DNA from: Acidobacterium sp049965615
GTDB taxonomy: Bacteria; Acidobacteriota; Terriglobia; Terriglobales; Acidobacteriaceae
DNA: 43,969 nt
Direction of reading: 5' to 3'
Assembly: GCA_049965615.1 (NCBI GenBank)
Contig: JBMFWD010000026.1
Coordinates: forward strand, 1 to 43,969
A program made the position numbers and the translations under genes. The notes beneath the pieces are model-generated. The model worked only from the letters and a program-made list of their open reading frames with translations, searched no databases and was not told where the DNA came from. Positions 1 to 7,799 of this stretch are shown here, piece after piece. The number at the start of each line of letters is the position of its first letter. Position 1 is the stretch's first letter.

Positions 1-184
1 GCTGCTCAACTGGTTCCGAGCCAAAGGGGAGCTATCAAGCGGAGCGGTCGAAGGACTCAATAACAAAATTCGTGTGACAACCAGACGATCCTACGGATTT
101 CGTACCTTCAAAGCGATGGGAATGGCCCTCTATCACACACTTGGAAGACTGCCTGAACCGGAAACTACCTACAGATTCTGCTGA
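1..184 (+). CDS. ISL3-family transposase, C-terminal fragment (cut by window edge)
   Basis: Reading frame 2 is open from the first base to the TGA at 182-184 and encodes about 60 residues. The segment contains NWFRAKGELSSGAVEGLNNK and RRSYGFRTFKAM, which match my knowledge of the C-terminus of ISL3-type DDE transposases, where the E of the VEGLNNK segment is the last catalytic acid. The N-terminus and the left end of the element lie outside the window, so I cannot tell whether the IS is intact. I could not fix the right terminal inverted repeat in the following 80 bases. The gene would catalyse cut-and-paste transposition if complete. It faces away from its right neighbour trxA. Confidence 0.8.
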   Translation, partial: LLNWFRAKGELSSGAVEGLNNKIRVTTRRSYGFRTFKAMGMALYHTLGRLPEPETTYRFC

Positions 185-268
185 GGAGGCCTCTTTTGCT
201 CCACAAACCCTCCAAAGCAAAGTGCCGGGAATTCCCCCCAAAATTGATATCCTGAACTTAAGGGGAAC

Positions 269-297
269 AAAAAGGGCGCGCTGTCAGCGCGCCTTTT
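269..297 (+). terminator. Rho-independent terminator after the transposase
   Basis: GCGCGCT and AGCGCGC pair around a GTC loop, extended by A-rich and T-rich flanks and followed by CCTTTTCCC. The flanking A and T runs let it work in both directions. It separates the IS remnant from trxA. Confidence 0.6.
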
Positions 298-452
298 CCC
301 ATGCATCCAGCAGTTAAAACCCTAACCAATCCAACAAAATCAACAACTTCCCCACAAAAACAACCGGGGTCGAGAACGCTCTTTTTTTGGTACGGACCGG
401 GCAGACGCCTTAAAAATCAACGGACAACTGGGGACTGACAACTGACCCAGCA

Positions 453-488
453 AAAAAGGCCCGCGAATCATCCGGTCTGCGGGCCTCT
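453..488 (-). terminator. Rho-independent terminator of trxA
   Basis: Read on the minus strand, GGCCCGCAG pairs with the later TTCGCGGGCC and is followed directly by a run of six T. It starts about 20 bases after the trxA stop codon, the expected position and direction for the end of this transcript. Confidence 0.8.
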
Positions 489-509
489 CCTGTCCTTCAG
501 AAACTCAGC

Positions 510-842
510 TCAAGCGATCACCTTCACCAGCGAGCGGTCGATCATCTCCTTCGGCACGTAACCCACAATCTGGTCCACGACCTTCCCGCCCTTGAACACC
601 AGCAGCGCCGGAATGCCGCGAATCCCGAACCGCATTGCTACTGCGGTATTACGATCCACATCCACCTTGGCCACCTTCACCTTGCCCGCGTACTCGCCGG
701 CCACCTGGTCTACTGTCGGCGCCAGCGCCTTGCAAGGACCACACCATGCAGCCCAGAAGTCCACCAGCACCGGCAATTCCGACTGCAGCACTTCCTGATC
801 AAAGCTCGCGTCCGTCACTTCTACAATCCCAGCTCCCGCCAT
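510..842 (-). CDS. trxA: Thioredoxin
   Basis: This 110-residue protein has the length and layout of a classical single-domain thioredoxin. The redox-active motif WCGPC is at residues 33-37 after the conserved VLVDFWA strand, and the cis-proline segment GIRGIPAL follows near residue 75. Its role is reduction of protein disulfides in the cytoplasm, driven by thioredoxin reductase (known for the family). AAGGAG stands four bases before the ATG, a good ribosome binding site. It is probably monocistronic, as a strong terminator follows and about 250 bases with another terminator separate it from thrB. Confidence 0.95.
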   Translation of the reverse strand: MAGAGIVEVTDASFDQEVLQSELPVLVDFWAAWCGPCKALAPTVDQVAGEYAGKVKVAKVDVDRNTAVAMRFGIRGIPALLVFKGGKVVDQIVGYVPKEMIDRSLVKVIA

Positions 843-1094
843 AATTCTCCTTCTTCAACCTGCGATGCAAAAAACATTCCTACAAAAGCAGTTTATCTGA
901 TCTATGAGATGAAGTTGACCCAACAAAGGTCGCAGCGCCGGGCATCACCCAAATGCCCCCCAAAACTTAAAGCGCCCGGGCTCCGACTAGCGGAGCCTCA
1001 GGCGCTAGAGCAGCCCTCCCCCAGAACTGCCCACGGTCTGAAAATAGCCGGAGCGTTAGTGCGTGTAAAGAACTCATTGGTCATGGAGGATTTG
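843..1094. other. Intergenic region upstream of trxA
   Basis: These 252 bases hold the trxA ribosome binding site, an AT-richer stretch at about 870-910 that probably contains the trxA promoter, and the hairpin that ends the thrC-thrB transcript. I see no gene in it. Confidence 0.5.
968..1006 (-). terminator. Terminator of the thrC-thrB operon
   Basis: On the minus strand GCGCC...GGCTCCG pairs with CGGAGCC...GGCGC around a CTAGT loop, with small internal bulges, and runs into TTTAAGTTTTGG. It lies about 90 bases beyond the thrB stop. Confidence 0.6.
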
Positions 1095-2042
1095 TTACCA
1101 CAGTGGCATCCCGTTTCCAGTCGCCTGCAGCCCCTTCGCATCCAGCGCCGAAACCATCACCAGAGTCTCCCCCAGCTCGGCCCTCGCTGCTGTCAATGCA
1201 ACAGCTTGCGCCCGAATCGCCTCTGCCGCCTCGCTCCGGCAAAGCACCAGCACAGACGGCCCGGCCCCACTCAGCGCCACGCCCATCACCCCTGCCTCGC
1301 CGCGCAGCTTCCGCAGCGCGGGCAACAGCGGACAAACCTCCGCACGGTAAGGCTCGTGCAGCCAGTCATGCATCCCGGCCCGCACCAGCGACTCGTCCCC
1401 CCGCGCAAACCCCGCCGTCAGCAAAGCCACGCACTGCACCGTGCTCACCGCGTCCCGCCGTGCATACTGCTCCGGCAGCACCGCCCGAGACTCGGACGTA
1501 GCCAGCGGCCGCGCAGGAATCGCCAGCACCGCGCTCCAGCCCTCCGGCGGCGTCATCCTCACCGCTACCGCTGGACCGCCCTCACCGGCGCCATCCTTCG
1601 CCCCGCTCACCACAAACCCGCCCAACACGCACGCCGCCGCGTTGTCAGGATGTCCCTCCAGCCGCGCGACCTCTTCAAAAATCCGCTCCCGGCTCCAGCC
1701 CAGCTCGCCAAAATGCACCGCCAGCGTCACGCCGGCCACCCTCGCCGCCGCAGAAGACCCGCAACCCATCCCCAGAGGAATCTCGTTCCGGAGCTGCAAG
1801 TGCAGCGGCATCACAGCCACCCCGGCCCGCTCCAGCACCTCCCGGTACACCGCCAGGATCAGGTTGTTCTCGAGCGCCCCGCAAACCTCCGCGTTCCAAC
1901 CCGAAGCCTCAATGCCAAACTCCTCTGCCTCCTGAGCGTCCACATGCAGATGCATACCCAGCGCCACAGCCGCCGTATCAAAACCCGGCCCCACATTGGC
2001 AGACGTTGCAGGCGCTGCCACTCCCAGCCATCGCTTGCTCAC
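1095..2042 (-). CDS. thrB: Homoserine kinase (GHMP family)
   Basis: This 315-residue protein opens with a GHMP-kinase N-terminus (PATSANVGPGFD, about residues 11-22). The phosphate-binding loop IPLGMGCGSSAAA is at about 88-100, and a C-terminal ALSGAGPSVLVL segment is typical of ThrB. It phosphorylates homoserine to O-phosphohomoserine, the substrate of the threonine synthase encoded just upstream. The start ATG overlaps the thrC stop by four bases, so the two are translationally coupled. Length and motifs are normal for the family. Confidence 0.95.
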   Translation of the reverse strand: MSKRWLGVAAPATSANVGPGFDTAAVALGMHLHVDAQEAEEFGIEASGWNAEVCGALENNLILAVYREVLERAGVAVMPLHLQLRNEIPLGMGCGSSAAARVAGVTLAVHFGELGWSRERIFEEVARLEGHPDNAAACVLGGFVVSGAKDGAGEGGPAVAVRMTPPEGWSAVLAIPARPLATSESRAVLPEQYARRDAVSTVQCVALLTAGFARGDESLVRAGMHDWLHEPYRAEVCPLLPALRKLRGEAGVMGVALSGAGPSVLVLCRSEAAEAIRAQAVALTAARAELGETLVMVSALDAKGLQATGNGMPLW

Positions 2043-3391
2043 GCCTGCTCCTTCTCAAGCAGCCGCAGCACCGCCCCGGCATCGGCGTCCATCGGCATCG
2101 CATTCCGCCGCGAAGCCGCAATCGTCTCCGCCAGCCCGCCAACTTCCTCCGGCTTCAACAGATCGCCGCGGTGGTAGGCAATCGTGTAATCGGCGTCCTT
2201 CAGCGTATGCCCGGTCAGCAGCAGCACCACGCGCTCCTCGCGCTTCACATGCCCGGACGCCATCAGCTTCTCCAGCCCCGCCAGCGTCACCGCCGAGGCA
2301 GGCTCGCAGCCAATGCCTTCCTGCCCAATCCGCGCCTTCGCCAGCGCAATCTCCGCCTCGGAAACCTGCTCCACCCGGCCATCCGTCTGCCGCAGCACCG
2401 CCAGAGCCTTCCGCCACGAAGCCGGATTCCCGATGCGGATCGCCGTCGCCCGCGTCTGTGCCTCTACCGGCTCCATCCGCTCGCCGCCAAACTCATGCAC
2501 CGCCTTGAACAGAGGATTCGCACCCGCCGCCTGGATCACCGAAAGCTTCGGCACCCGCGCAATCAGCCCCAGCGTCTGCATCTCCATAAAGCCCTTGCCC
2601 AGTGCGGACACGTTCGCCAGGTTGCCCCCCGGCACAATCACATGCTCAGGAACATCCCAGTTCATCGCCTCGGCAATCTCCACCGCCGGCGTCTTCTGCC
2701 CCTCCACCCGATAAGGATTCACCGAGTTCAGCAGGTACACCGGGGCCCGCCGCACCACCTCGGCCAGCACCGCCACGCAGCCATCAAAATCCGTCTGCAA
2801 CTGCAGCGTCACCGCGCCGTAGTCCATCGCCTGCGCCAGCTTGCCCCAGGCAATCTTGCCCTCCGGAACCAGCACCAGGCAACGCATCCCCGCCCGGGCC
2901 GCGTAAGCCGCCATCGCCGCCGAAGTATTCCCCGTCGAAGCGCAAGCCACCCACTGAAACCCCCGCGACTTCGCCACGCTCAACGCAGCCGTCATCCCCG
3001 CGTCCTTGAACGACGACGTTGGGTTCATCCCCTGATGCTTCGCAAACAGCTCCGGCAATCCCAGCCGCGCACCGTTCCGCGGCAGCCGGTACAGCGGAGT
3101 ATTCCCCTCGCGCAGCGTCACCACGTTCGCATCGTCCACAATCGGCAGCAGTTCGCGAAACCGCCACACGCCGCTCTGGTCAATCTCCGCCAGTGAGCGG
3201 CGGCGTTCCTTCCACAGCCACTTCAGCGCCACCGGATTCGGACGCTTCGCCTCTTCCCACTCCGGATAAACGACCTCAAAAAGCTCCCCGCAATCCGGAC
3301 AGCGAAAATCCCCGCCAATCTCGGCAGGCTCAATGCCGCGACCGCAGCCGGTGCAGCGCAGGTGATGAATCATCTCAACTGGTTGTTCCAT
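2039..3391 (-). CDS. thrC: Threonine synthase
   Basis: This 450-residue PLP enzyme converts O-phosphohomoserine to threonine. A zinc-ribbon-like N-terminus with Cys pairs at 13/16 and 31/34 precedes the fold. The PLP lysine is K129 in NPTSSFKDAGM, and the PLP-phosphate glycine loop appears as STGNTSAA. The N-terminal ribbon resembles the archaeal/plant-type synthases rather than the E. coli type. It is the first gene of thrC-thrB. Its start at 3391 is divergent from the molybdate operon, so the roughly 93 bases between them must serve both promoters. Confidence 0.95.
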   Translation of the reverse strand: MEQPVEMIHHLRCTGCGRGIEPAEIGGDFRCPDCGELFEVVYPEWEEAKRPNPVALKWLWKERRRSLAEIDQSGVWRFRELLPIVDDANVVTLREGNTPLYRLPRNGARLGLPELFAKHQGMNPTSSFKDAGMTAALSVAKSRGFQWVACASTGNTSAAMAAYAARAGMRCLVLVPEGKIAWGKLAQAMDYGAVTLQLQTDFDGCVAVLAEVVRRAPVYLLNSVNPYRVEGQKTPAVEIAEAMNWDVPEHVIVPGGNLANVSALGKGFMEMQTLGLIARVPKLSVIQAAGANPLFKAVHEFGGERMEPVEAQTRATAIRIGNPASWRKALAVLRQTDGRVEQVSEAEIALAKARIGQEGIGCEPASAVTLAGLEKLMASGHVKREERVVLLLTGHTLKDADYTIAYHRGDLLKPEEVGGLAETIAASRRNAMPMDADAGAVLRLLEKEQA

Positions 3392-3439
3392 AGGATTGAA
3401 ACTTCAGGCTATCATCCGGACTCCACCCCGGCTCTCTGG

Positions 3440-3480
3440 AAATTCGTTAGAAATTCGTCGCCCATATCGTCTAAATTCGT
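3440..3480 (+). promoter_or_regulatory. Iterated AAATTCGT operator-like array
   Basis: Exact copies of AAATTCGT begin at 3440, 3451 and 3473, and a degenerate copy (CATATCGT) begins at 3463. Starts are 10 to 12 bases apart, close to one helical turn, so all copies face the same side of the DNA. The last copy ends four bases before the ATG of the HTH-TOBE regulator. The array also lies in the thrC upstream region. I infer an operator, probably for the adjacent regulator. Confidence 0.55.
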
Positions 3481-3484
3481 AGAT

Positions 3485-3886
3485 ATGGTCGCCGTCCTGT
3501 CACCTCGCGAAGCAGCTCTCCGCCTCGGCATCTCCTACCCCACCATGAAGCAGTGGATCTACCGAGGCAAAATCAAGTCCGTCAAAACCCCGGGCGGTCA
3601 CTACCGCATCCCGGAAGCCGAACTCGACGGGCTCCTCCACAAGGCCAAGCGCCCGGACACTCCAAAGCGCCAGATGATGCGCAACGTCAGCGGCCGCAAT
3701 CAACTCGTAGGCCGCGTTGTCGAACTCAAATTCGATGGCCTGCTCTGCCAGGTCAAGCTCTCCATCGGCGGCCAGGTCATCAATTCCATCATCACCGCCG
3801 AAGCCGCCAGAGAAATGCAGCTCAAGGTCGGGGAAACCGTCGCCGCTCTCATCAAATCCACCGAGGTCATGGTGCTGCGTGTCTGA
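3485..3886 (+). CDS. HTH-Mop/TOBE molybdate-responsive regulator
   Basis: This 133-residue protein has two parts. Residues 4-52 are an excisionase/MerR-type helix-turn-helix (SPREAALRLGISYPTMKQWI, then KTPGGHYRIP). Residues 70-133 are a Mop/TOBE oxyanion-binding domain (RNQLVGRVVELKFDGLLCQV to STEVMVLRV). I infer a one-component molybdate sensor that controls the modABC genes with which it overlaps. I chose the ATG at 3485: an upstream ATG at 3362 would add a sequence without family character, overlap the thrC start and cover the repeat array. It differs from E. coli ModE in its HTH type and in having only one Mop domain. Confidence 0.85.
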   Translation: MVAVLSPREAALRLGISYPTMKQWIYRGKIKSVKTPGGHYRIPEAELDGLLHKAKRPDTPKRQMMRNVSGRNQLVGRVVELKFDGLLCQVKLSIGGQVINSIITAEAAREMQLKVGETVAALIKSTEVMVLRV

Positions 3887-4667
3887 AAAACTTCGTCGTC
3901 TGCTCTTCTTCGCCGTCATCACCACACTCTTCTTCACCCTCCGCTGCCCCGCGCAGGTTCACCTGCCCCATAAGCCTCTGCGCCTCGCCGCCGCTGCCGA
4001 CCTCCAGCCCGTTCTGCCGCCTATCCTCCATCAGTTCCAGCAGCAGACCGGCATCACCGTGCTCGCCTCCTACCACTCCTCCGCCACGCTGGCCATGCAG
4101 ATCCTCAACCAGGCTCCCTTCGATCTCTTCATGGCCGCTGACATGTCCTACCCCCAGTACGTCATCGACCGAGGATGCGGCTCCTCTGCCACGCCCATTG
4201 CCTACGCGCGCGGCACGCTCGTCCTCTGGACGCGTAACAACTCCGGCATCTCCAGCCTCTCGCTCGACGCGCTGCGCAGCCCCTCCATCCGCACCATCGC
4301 CATCGCCAATCCCAAACACGCCCCCTATGGACGCGCAGCGCAGCAGACCCTCATCCACGCCGGCCTCATGCCCGCAGTCAAATCCCGTCTCGTCATCGCG
4401 GAAGACATCGCTCAGGCCGCCCAGTACACCGAGTCCGGCAACGCCCAGGTCGGATTCATCTCGCTCACCTCCGCACTCACCCCGCGCCTCAGTAAGAGTG
4501 GCCACTACTTCCGCATTCCGCAACAGGACTACGCCCCGCTCATCCAGGGCGCAGTCGTCATCAAAGGCGCCAAAAACGCCGCCGCCGCGCACCGCTTCCT
4601 GCAATTCCTCAACACTCCCAAAATCCGCGCCGAGCTGGCAGCAGCCGGGCTGGAACCGCCAAAATAA
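3879..4667 (+). CDS. modA: Molybdate ABC transporter, periplasmic binding protein
   Basis: This 262-residue protein begins with an export signal (RRLLFFAVITTLFFTLRCPAQ) and continues as a type-II binding protein: LAAAADLQPVLPPI, then YHSSATLAMQI and DLFMAADMSYPQYV, the usual ModA landmarks. It captures molybdate or tungstate in the periplasm for ModB/ModC. I place the start at the GTG at 3879, which overlaps the end of the HTH-TOBE gene by eight bases and gives an ideal signal peptide. An in-frame ATG at 3717 would add some 54 residues read out of frame through the TOBE domain. The stop overlaps modB (TAATG). Confidence 0.9.
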   Translation: MSEKLRRLLFFAVITTLFFTLRCPAQVHLPHKPLRLAAAADLQPVLPPILHQFQQQTGITVLASYHSSATLAMQILNQAPFDLFMAADMSYPQYVIDRGCGSSATPIAYARGTLVLWTRNNSGISSLSLDALRSPSIRTIAIANPKHAPYGRAAQQTLIHAGLMPAVKSRLVIAEDIAQAAQYTESGNAQVGFISLTSALTPRLSKSGHYFRIPQQDYAPLIQGAVVIKGAKNAAAAHRFLQFLNTPKIRAELAAAGLEPPK

Positions 4668-5350
4668 TGCCGCATCACTGGATTGACCTCACCGCGCTCT
4701 GGCTCACCGTGCGCCTCGCTGCGGTAACCACGCTCATCCTGCTCGTCCTCGGCACACTCATCTCTGCCTGGATCGTCTTCACCCGCTCCCGCCTGCGCCC
4801 CGTCGTCGAAGCCGTCTGCGCCCTGCCATTACTCCTGCCACCCACCGTTCTCGGCTTCTACCTCCTCGTCCTGCTCGGCCCGCAAACCGCCCCCGGCCGC
4901 CTGCTCACCCACATCGTCGGTCACCCGCTCGCCTTCACCTTCTGGGGACTCGTCATCGGCTCCGTCATCTACAGCCTGCCATTCGCCGTGCAGCCACTGG
5001 CCGCCGGCTTTCAGTCGGTCGATCCAGCCCTCCGCGAGCAGGCCGTCCTCCTCGGCGCCGGACGCATCCGTATCCTCCGAGAACTCCTCCTGCCCCTCTC
5101 CAAACGATCTGTGCTCACCGCCGTTACACTCGTCTTCGCCCACACCGTCGGCGAATTCGGCGTCGTCCTCATGGTCGGCGGAGACATCCCCGGAGCCACC
5201 CGCACCCTCTCCATCGCCATATACGACCAGGTCCAGGACTTCTCCTACGCGCAGGCCAATCACACCGCGCTCTTTCTGCTCATCGTCGCCGCCCTCGCCC
5301 TCATCGCCGCCTACTGGCGCGCGCCCCACCGGGAGCTCACTCATGTCTAA
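4667..5350 (+). CDS. modB: Molybdate ABC transporter, permease
   Basis: This 227-residue membrane protein has about five hydrophobic segments and the cytoplasmic EAA loop (LREQAVLLGAGRIRILRELLLP) that docks on the ATPase. HTVGEFGVVLMVGGDIPG is a strong ModB signature. It forms the inner-membrane channel for molybdate. It overlaps modA by one base and modC by eight, so translation of the whole unit is probably coupled. Length is typical of ModB. Confidence 0.95.
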   Translation: MPHHWIDLTALWLTVRLAAVTTLILLVLGTLISAWIVFTRSRLRPVVEAVCALPLLLPPTVLGFYLLVLLGPQTAPGRLLTHIVGHPLAFTFWGLVIGSVIYSLPFAVQPLAAGFQSVDPALREQAVLLGAGRIRILRELLLPLSKRSVLTAVTLVFAHTVGEFGVVLMVGGDIPGATRTLSIAIYDQVQDFSYAQANHTALFLLIVAALALIAAYWRAPHRELTHV

Positions 5351-6143
5351 CCCGCTCCCATCAACACCTCTTCTCGAAGCCTCCATCACCCACCGCTACC
5401 CCCCGTTCTCCCTCGACGTCGACTTCCGCATCACCGCCGACCCCGCAACCCCTCAGCCCGCAACTTCATGGACCATCCTCTTCGGACCCTCCGCCGCCGG
5501 CAAAAGCACTCTCCTGCGCATCCTCGCCGGACTCATCACCCCGCAGCAGGGCCGCATCATCCTCAACGGACAACCCCTCCTCGACACCAGCAGCCGCAAC
5601 ACCATCCCGCCCGGACGCCGCAGCATCGGCTTCGTCCCCCAGCGCGCCGCGCTCTTCCCACACCGCACCGTGGCAGAGAACATCGCCTTCGGCCTGCGAC
5701 ACCTCGCACCCGCCGAACGCAATCATCGCATCGATGAAATGCTCACTCTCGTCGACGCACAACCCCTGCGCAGCCGTAAACCCGATCGACTCTCCGGCGG
5801 AGAATCCCAGCGCATCGCCATAGCCCGCGCTCTCGCGCCCCGCCCCCGCCTGCTCCTTCTCGATGAACCCCTCGCAGCCCTCGACGCCGCCGCCAAGCCC
5901 CAAATCATCGACAGCCTGCGCCGCAGCGGCATCCCCATCCTCTACGTCTCCCACGACCTCTCGGAAATCTGGCAGCTCCCCGCCCAGACCCTCCTCATCG
6001 AAGCCGGACGCATCACCGCCCACGGCCCGCTCCAGCACGTGCTCGCGCCCCACCGCGAAAAGCTCCTCACACAGTTACACTCCTCCCCTGAAAAAGAAAT
6101 CCCCGCATCCGCGTCACGCGAATACGGGGATTCAGGCAACTGA
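5343..6143 (+). CDS. modC: Molybdate ABC transporter, ATPase lacking the TOBE domain
   Basis: This 266-residue ATPase has Walker A GPSAAGKST (48-56), Q-loop FVPQ (97-100), signature LSGGESQR (150-157), Walker B LLLLDEP (170-176) and the switch His in YVSHD (H204). It powers ModB. The E. coli protein is about 350 residues and ends in a regulatory TOBE/Mop domain; here the chain stops shortly after the nucleotide-binding domain. The Mop fold occurs instead in the HTH protein at the head of the operon. Translation ends six bases before the convergent carboxylesterase stop codon. Confidence 0.92.
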   Translation: MSNPLPSTPLLEASITHRYPPFSLDVDFRITADPATPQPATSWTILFGPSAAGKSTLLRILAGLITPQQGRIILNGQPLLDTSSRNTIPPGRRSIGFVPQRAALFPHRTVAENIAFGLRHLAPAERNHRIDEMLTLVDAQPLRSRKPDRLSGGESQRIAIARALAPRPRLLLLDEPLAALDAAAKPQIIDSLRRSGIPILYVSHDLSEIWQLPAQTLLIEAGRITAHGPLQHVLAPHREKLLTQLHSSPEKEIPASASREYGDSGN

Positions 6144-6148
6144 AACAG

Positions 6149-7777
6149 TTACTTTTCCGCCGGCATTCCCATCCCATGATGCCCGGTCACATCCGCATGG
6201 CTCCACTGGGTCTGCAAAAACTCATACCGCTGCCGCCGGAAACTCGGCTTCGCCTCTGAGGTCGCATTCAGATGCATCACCTGCCACTGGTTCCCGGAAT
6301 CCCATTGCGGCCACTGCGGCAAACCCTTGCCATTGGGATTGCCGGTCCTGGCAAAGTTCGTCCAGTAATCCATCATCTCGCCAGACAGCTTGTAGTCTTC
6401 CGGCCGCCATTTCGCGCCCAGCCTTGAATCCAGATTCCCAAACACATACTCAATGTCATCGGAGTGGAAAGCTCCCATAGCCGCCGGATGATGAGGGTCT
6501 CCCGGAGAAGGCAGCGCAAAATAGTAGCGATACACCGGCTCGCCGCTCGTCTTCACCTGCGCATTCTGCCACGCCCACGTGCTGTACGCGATAAACGCGT
6601 CGCCAGAGTAGTCCTCCATGGCACGCAGCGCCTGCGCATCGTTATCTGCCTTGTAAGCGCTCAAAAACACATCAGCCTTGCTGCCGAATTCATTCTTCGC
6701 GAACGCCTGCATCGAGGCCAAAGTCGGCAGCGGCTTCTTGAAGACCACCTGCGCCGTGCCCTCGTCTCGATTGCTGCCACCCAGCACCGGCACATGCGCC
6801 TGCTCACCCTGCGCGTAAATCGCGGCCGGGCTCTCCGGCAGAAAATACCCATCCACATCCGGCCAGAAATACCCCGGGCCATACGCCGGATTCATCTCCG
6901 CCTTCTGCAACTCCTCTGCCGGAATCGCCCGCAGCTTCGCAATGTCATCCGTCCCAAAAGCCCGCAACGCAAACGCATCGCTCGCCTGCTCGGCGTCCTT
7001 CAGTGGCGGGTAGGCAAGATTCCCAAACGCTCCACCGCTCTCGCCAATCGCCCGCACAAACAACCCCTTCGATCCCGGCGCAGCAATCTGCGAACTCACG
7101 GAAATCGATCCAGCCGACTCGCCAAAAATCGTCACATCGTTCGGATTCCCGCCAAACTTCGCAATGTTGTCATGCACCCAGCGAATCGCAGCCTGCTGGT
7201 CCATCAGCCCATAATTGCCCGCCGCATGGTGCGGCGACTCCGCCGCCAGCCCCGACCCGGCAAAGTATCCAAAAATCCCCAGCCGATAATTCATCGAGAC
7301 CACAATCACGCCCTTGTGCGCCAGGTGCGTCCCATCCTGTCTCGGCTCAGACGTCGTCCCGGCCAAAAAGCCGCCGCCGTAAATCCACACCATCACCGGC
7401 AGCTTCTGCCCCGGCTTCACCTTCGGAGCCCAAACGTTCAACGTCAGGCAGTTCTCGCTCGTTCCCGGATCACGAAACCGCATGTCTTTGTAAATGTATG
7501 GCTGCATGCAGCGATACCCAAACGCCGTCGCATTCAGCACTCCACTCCAGTCCTTTGCCGGAACCGGCGGCCTCCATCGCAAATCCCCCACCGGCGGCTG
7601 TGCATAAGGAATCCCCAGAAACGTTCGCACCGCGTGGTCCTTGCTCCACTTGCCGCGAAGCATCCCCTGATGCACACGCACCATCGGCGCACTCTGCGCC
7701 TGCGCCGCGGGCATGCTCGCGCCCGCAACCAACACCATCACCACCATCCAAAGCCAATTCCATCCGCTGCGCTTCAC
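6149..7777 (-). CDS. Secreted type-B carboxylesterase
   Basis: This 542-residue alpha/beta hydrolase has a signal peptide (about residues 1-28, ending AAQAQ) and is probably periplasmic or secreted. The oxyanion-hole motif VWIYGGGF is at 130-137 and the nucleophile elbow FGESAGS at 218-224, with Ser221 as nucleophile. SENCLTLNVW and the HSDDIEYVFG segment, holding the likely catalytic His, fit the carboxylesterase/cholinesterase family. The natural ester is unknown. The start is a GTG at 7777 with GGAGG about 12 bases upstream; a gap of 22 bases after lysA suggests cotranscription. Confidence 0.9.
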   Translation of the reverse strand: MKRSGWNWLWMVVMVLVAGASMPAAQAQSAPMVRVHQGMLRGKWSKDHAVRTFLGIPYAQPPVGDLRWRPPVPAKDWSGVLNATAFGYRCMQPYIYKDMRFRDPGTSENCLTLNVWAPKVKPGQKLPVMVWIYGGGFLAGTTSEPRQDGTHLAHKGVIVVSMNYRLGIFGYFAGSGLAAESPHHAAGNYGLMDQQAAIRWVHDNIAKFGGNPNDVTIFGESAGSISVSSQIAAPGSKGLFVRAIGESGGAFGNLAYPPLKDAEQASDAFALRAFGTDDIAKLRAIPAEELQKAEMNPAYGPGYFWPDVDGYFLPESPAAIYAQGEQAHVPVLGGSNRDEGTAQVVFKKPLPTLASMQAFAKNEFGSKADVFLSAYKADNDAQALRAMEDYSGDAFIAYSTWAWQNAQVKTSGEPVYRYYFALPSPGDPHHPAAMGAFHSDDIEYVFGNLDSRLGAKWRPEDYKLSGEMMDYWTNFARTGNPNGKGLPQWPQWDSGNQWQVMHLNATSEAKPSFRRQRYEFLQTQWSHADVTGHHGMGMPAEK

Positions 7778-7799
7778 TGGTAGACAAAGCCTCCGTTGA

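Larger units (their letters stand above)
185..509. other. Intergenic region between IS remnant and trxA
   Basis: This 325-base stretch holds the presumed right end of the IS, two hairpin terminators (annotated separately) and a short direct repeat GACAACTG at 423-430 and 437-444. I see no credible reading frame; the minus-strand frame at 35-241 is antisense to the transposase. Confidence 0.6.

Noticed and set aside
909..2177. Long plus-strand frame of 422 codons opposite thrB
   Set aside because: Arg/Pro/His-rich translation without motifs, antisense to a clear homoserine kinase; it is a by-product of GC-rich codon use.
2006..3196. Plus-strand frame of 396 codons opposite thrC
   Set aside because: Same antisense artefact; thrC has full family motifs on the other strand.
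6098..6156. Hairpins at the modC end as terminator
   Set aside because: AATCCCCG/CGGGGATT and AACTG/CAGTT pair, but the first lies inside the gene with a long loop and the second is weak; no convincing T run for either direction.
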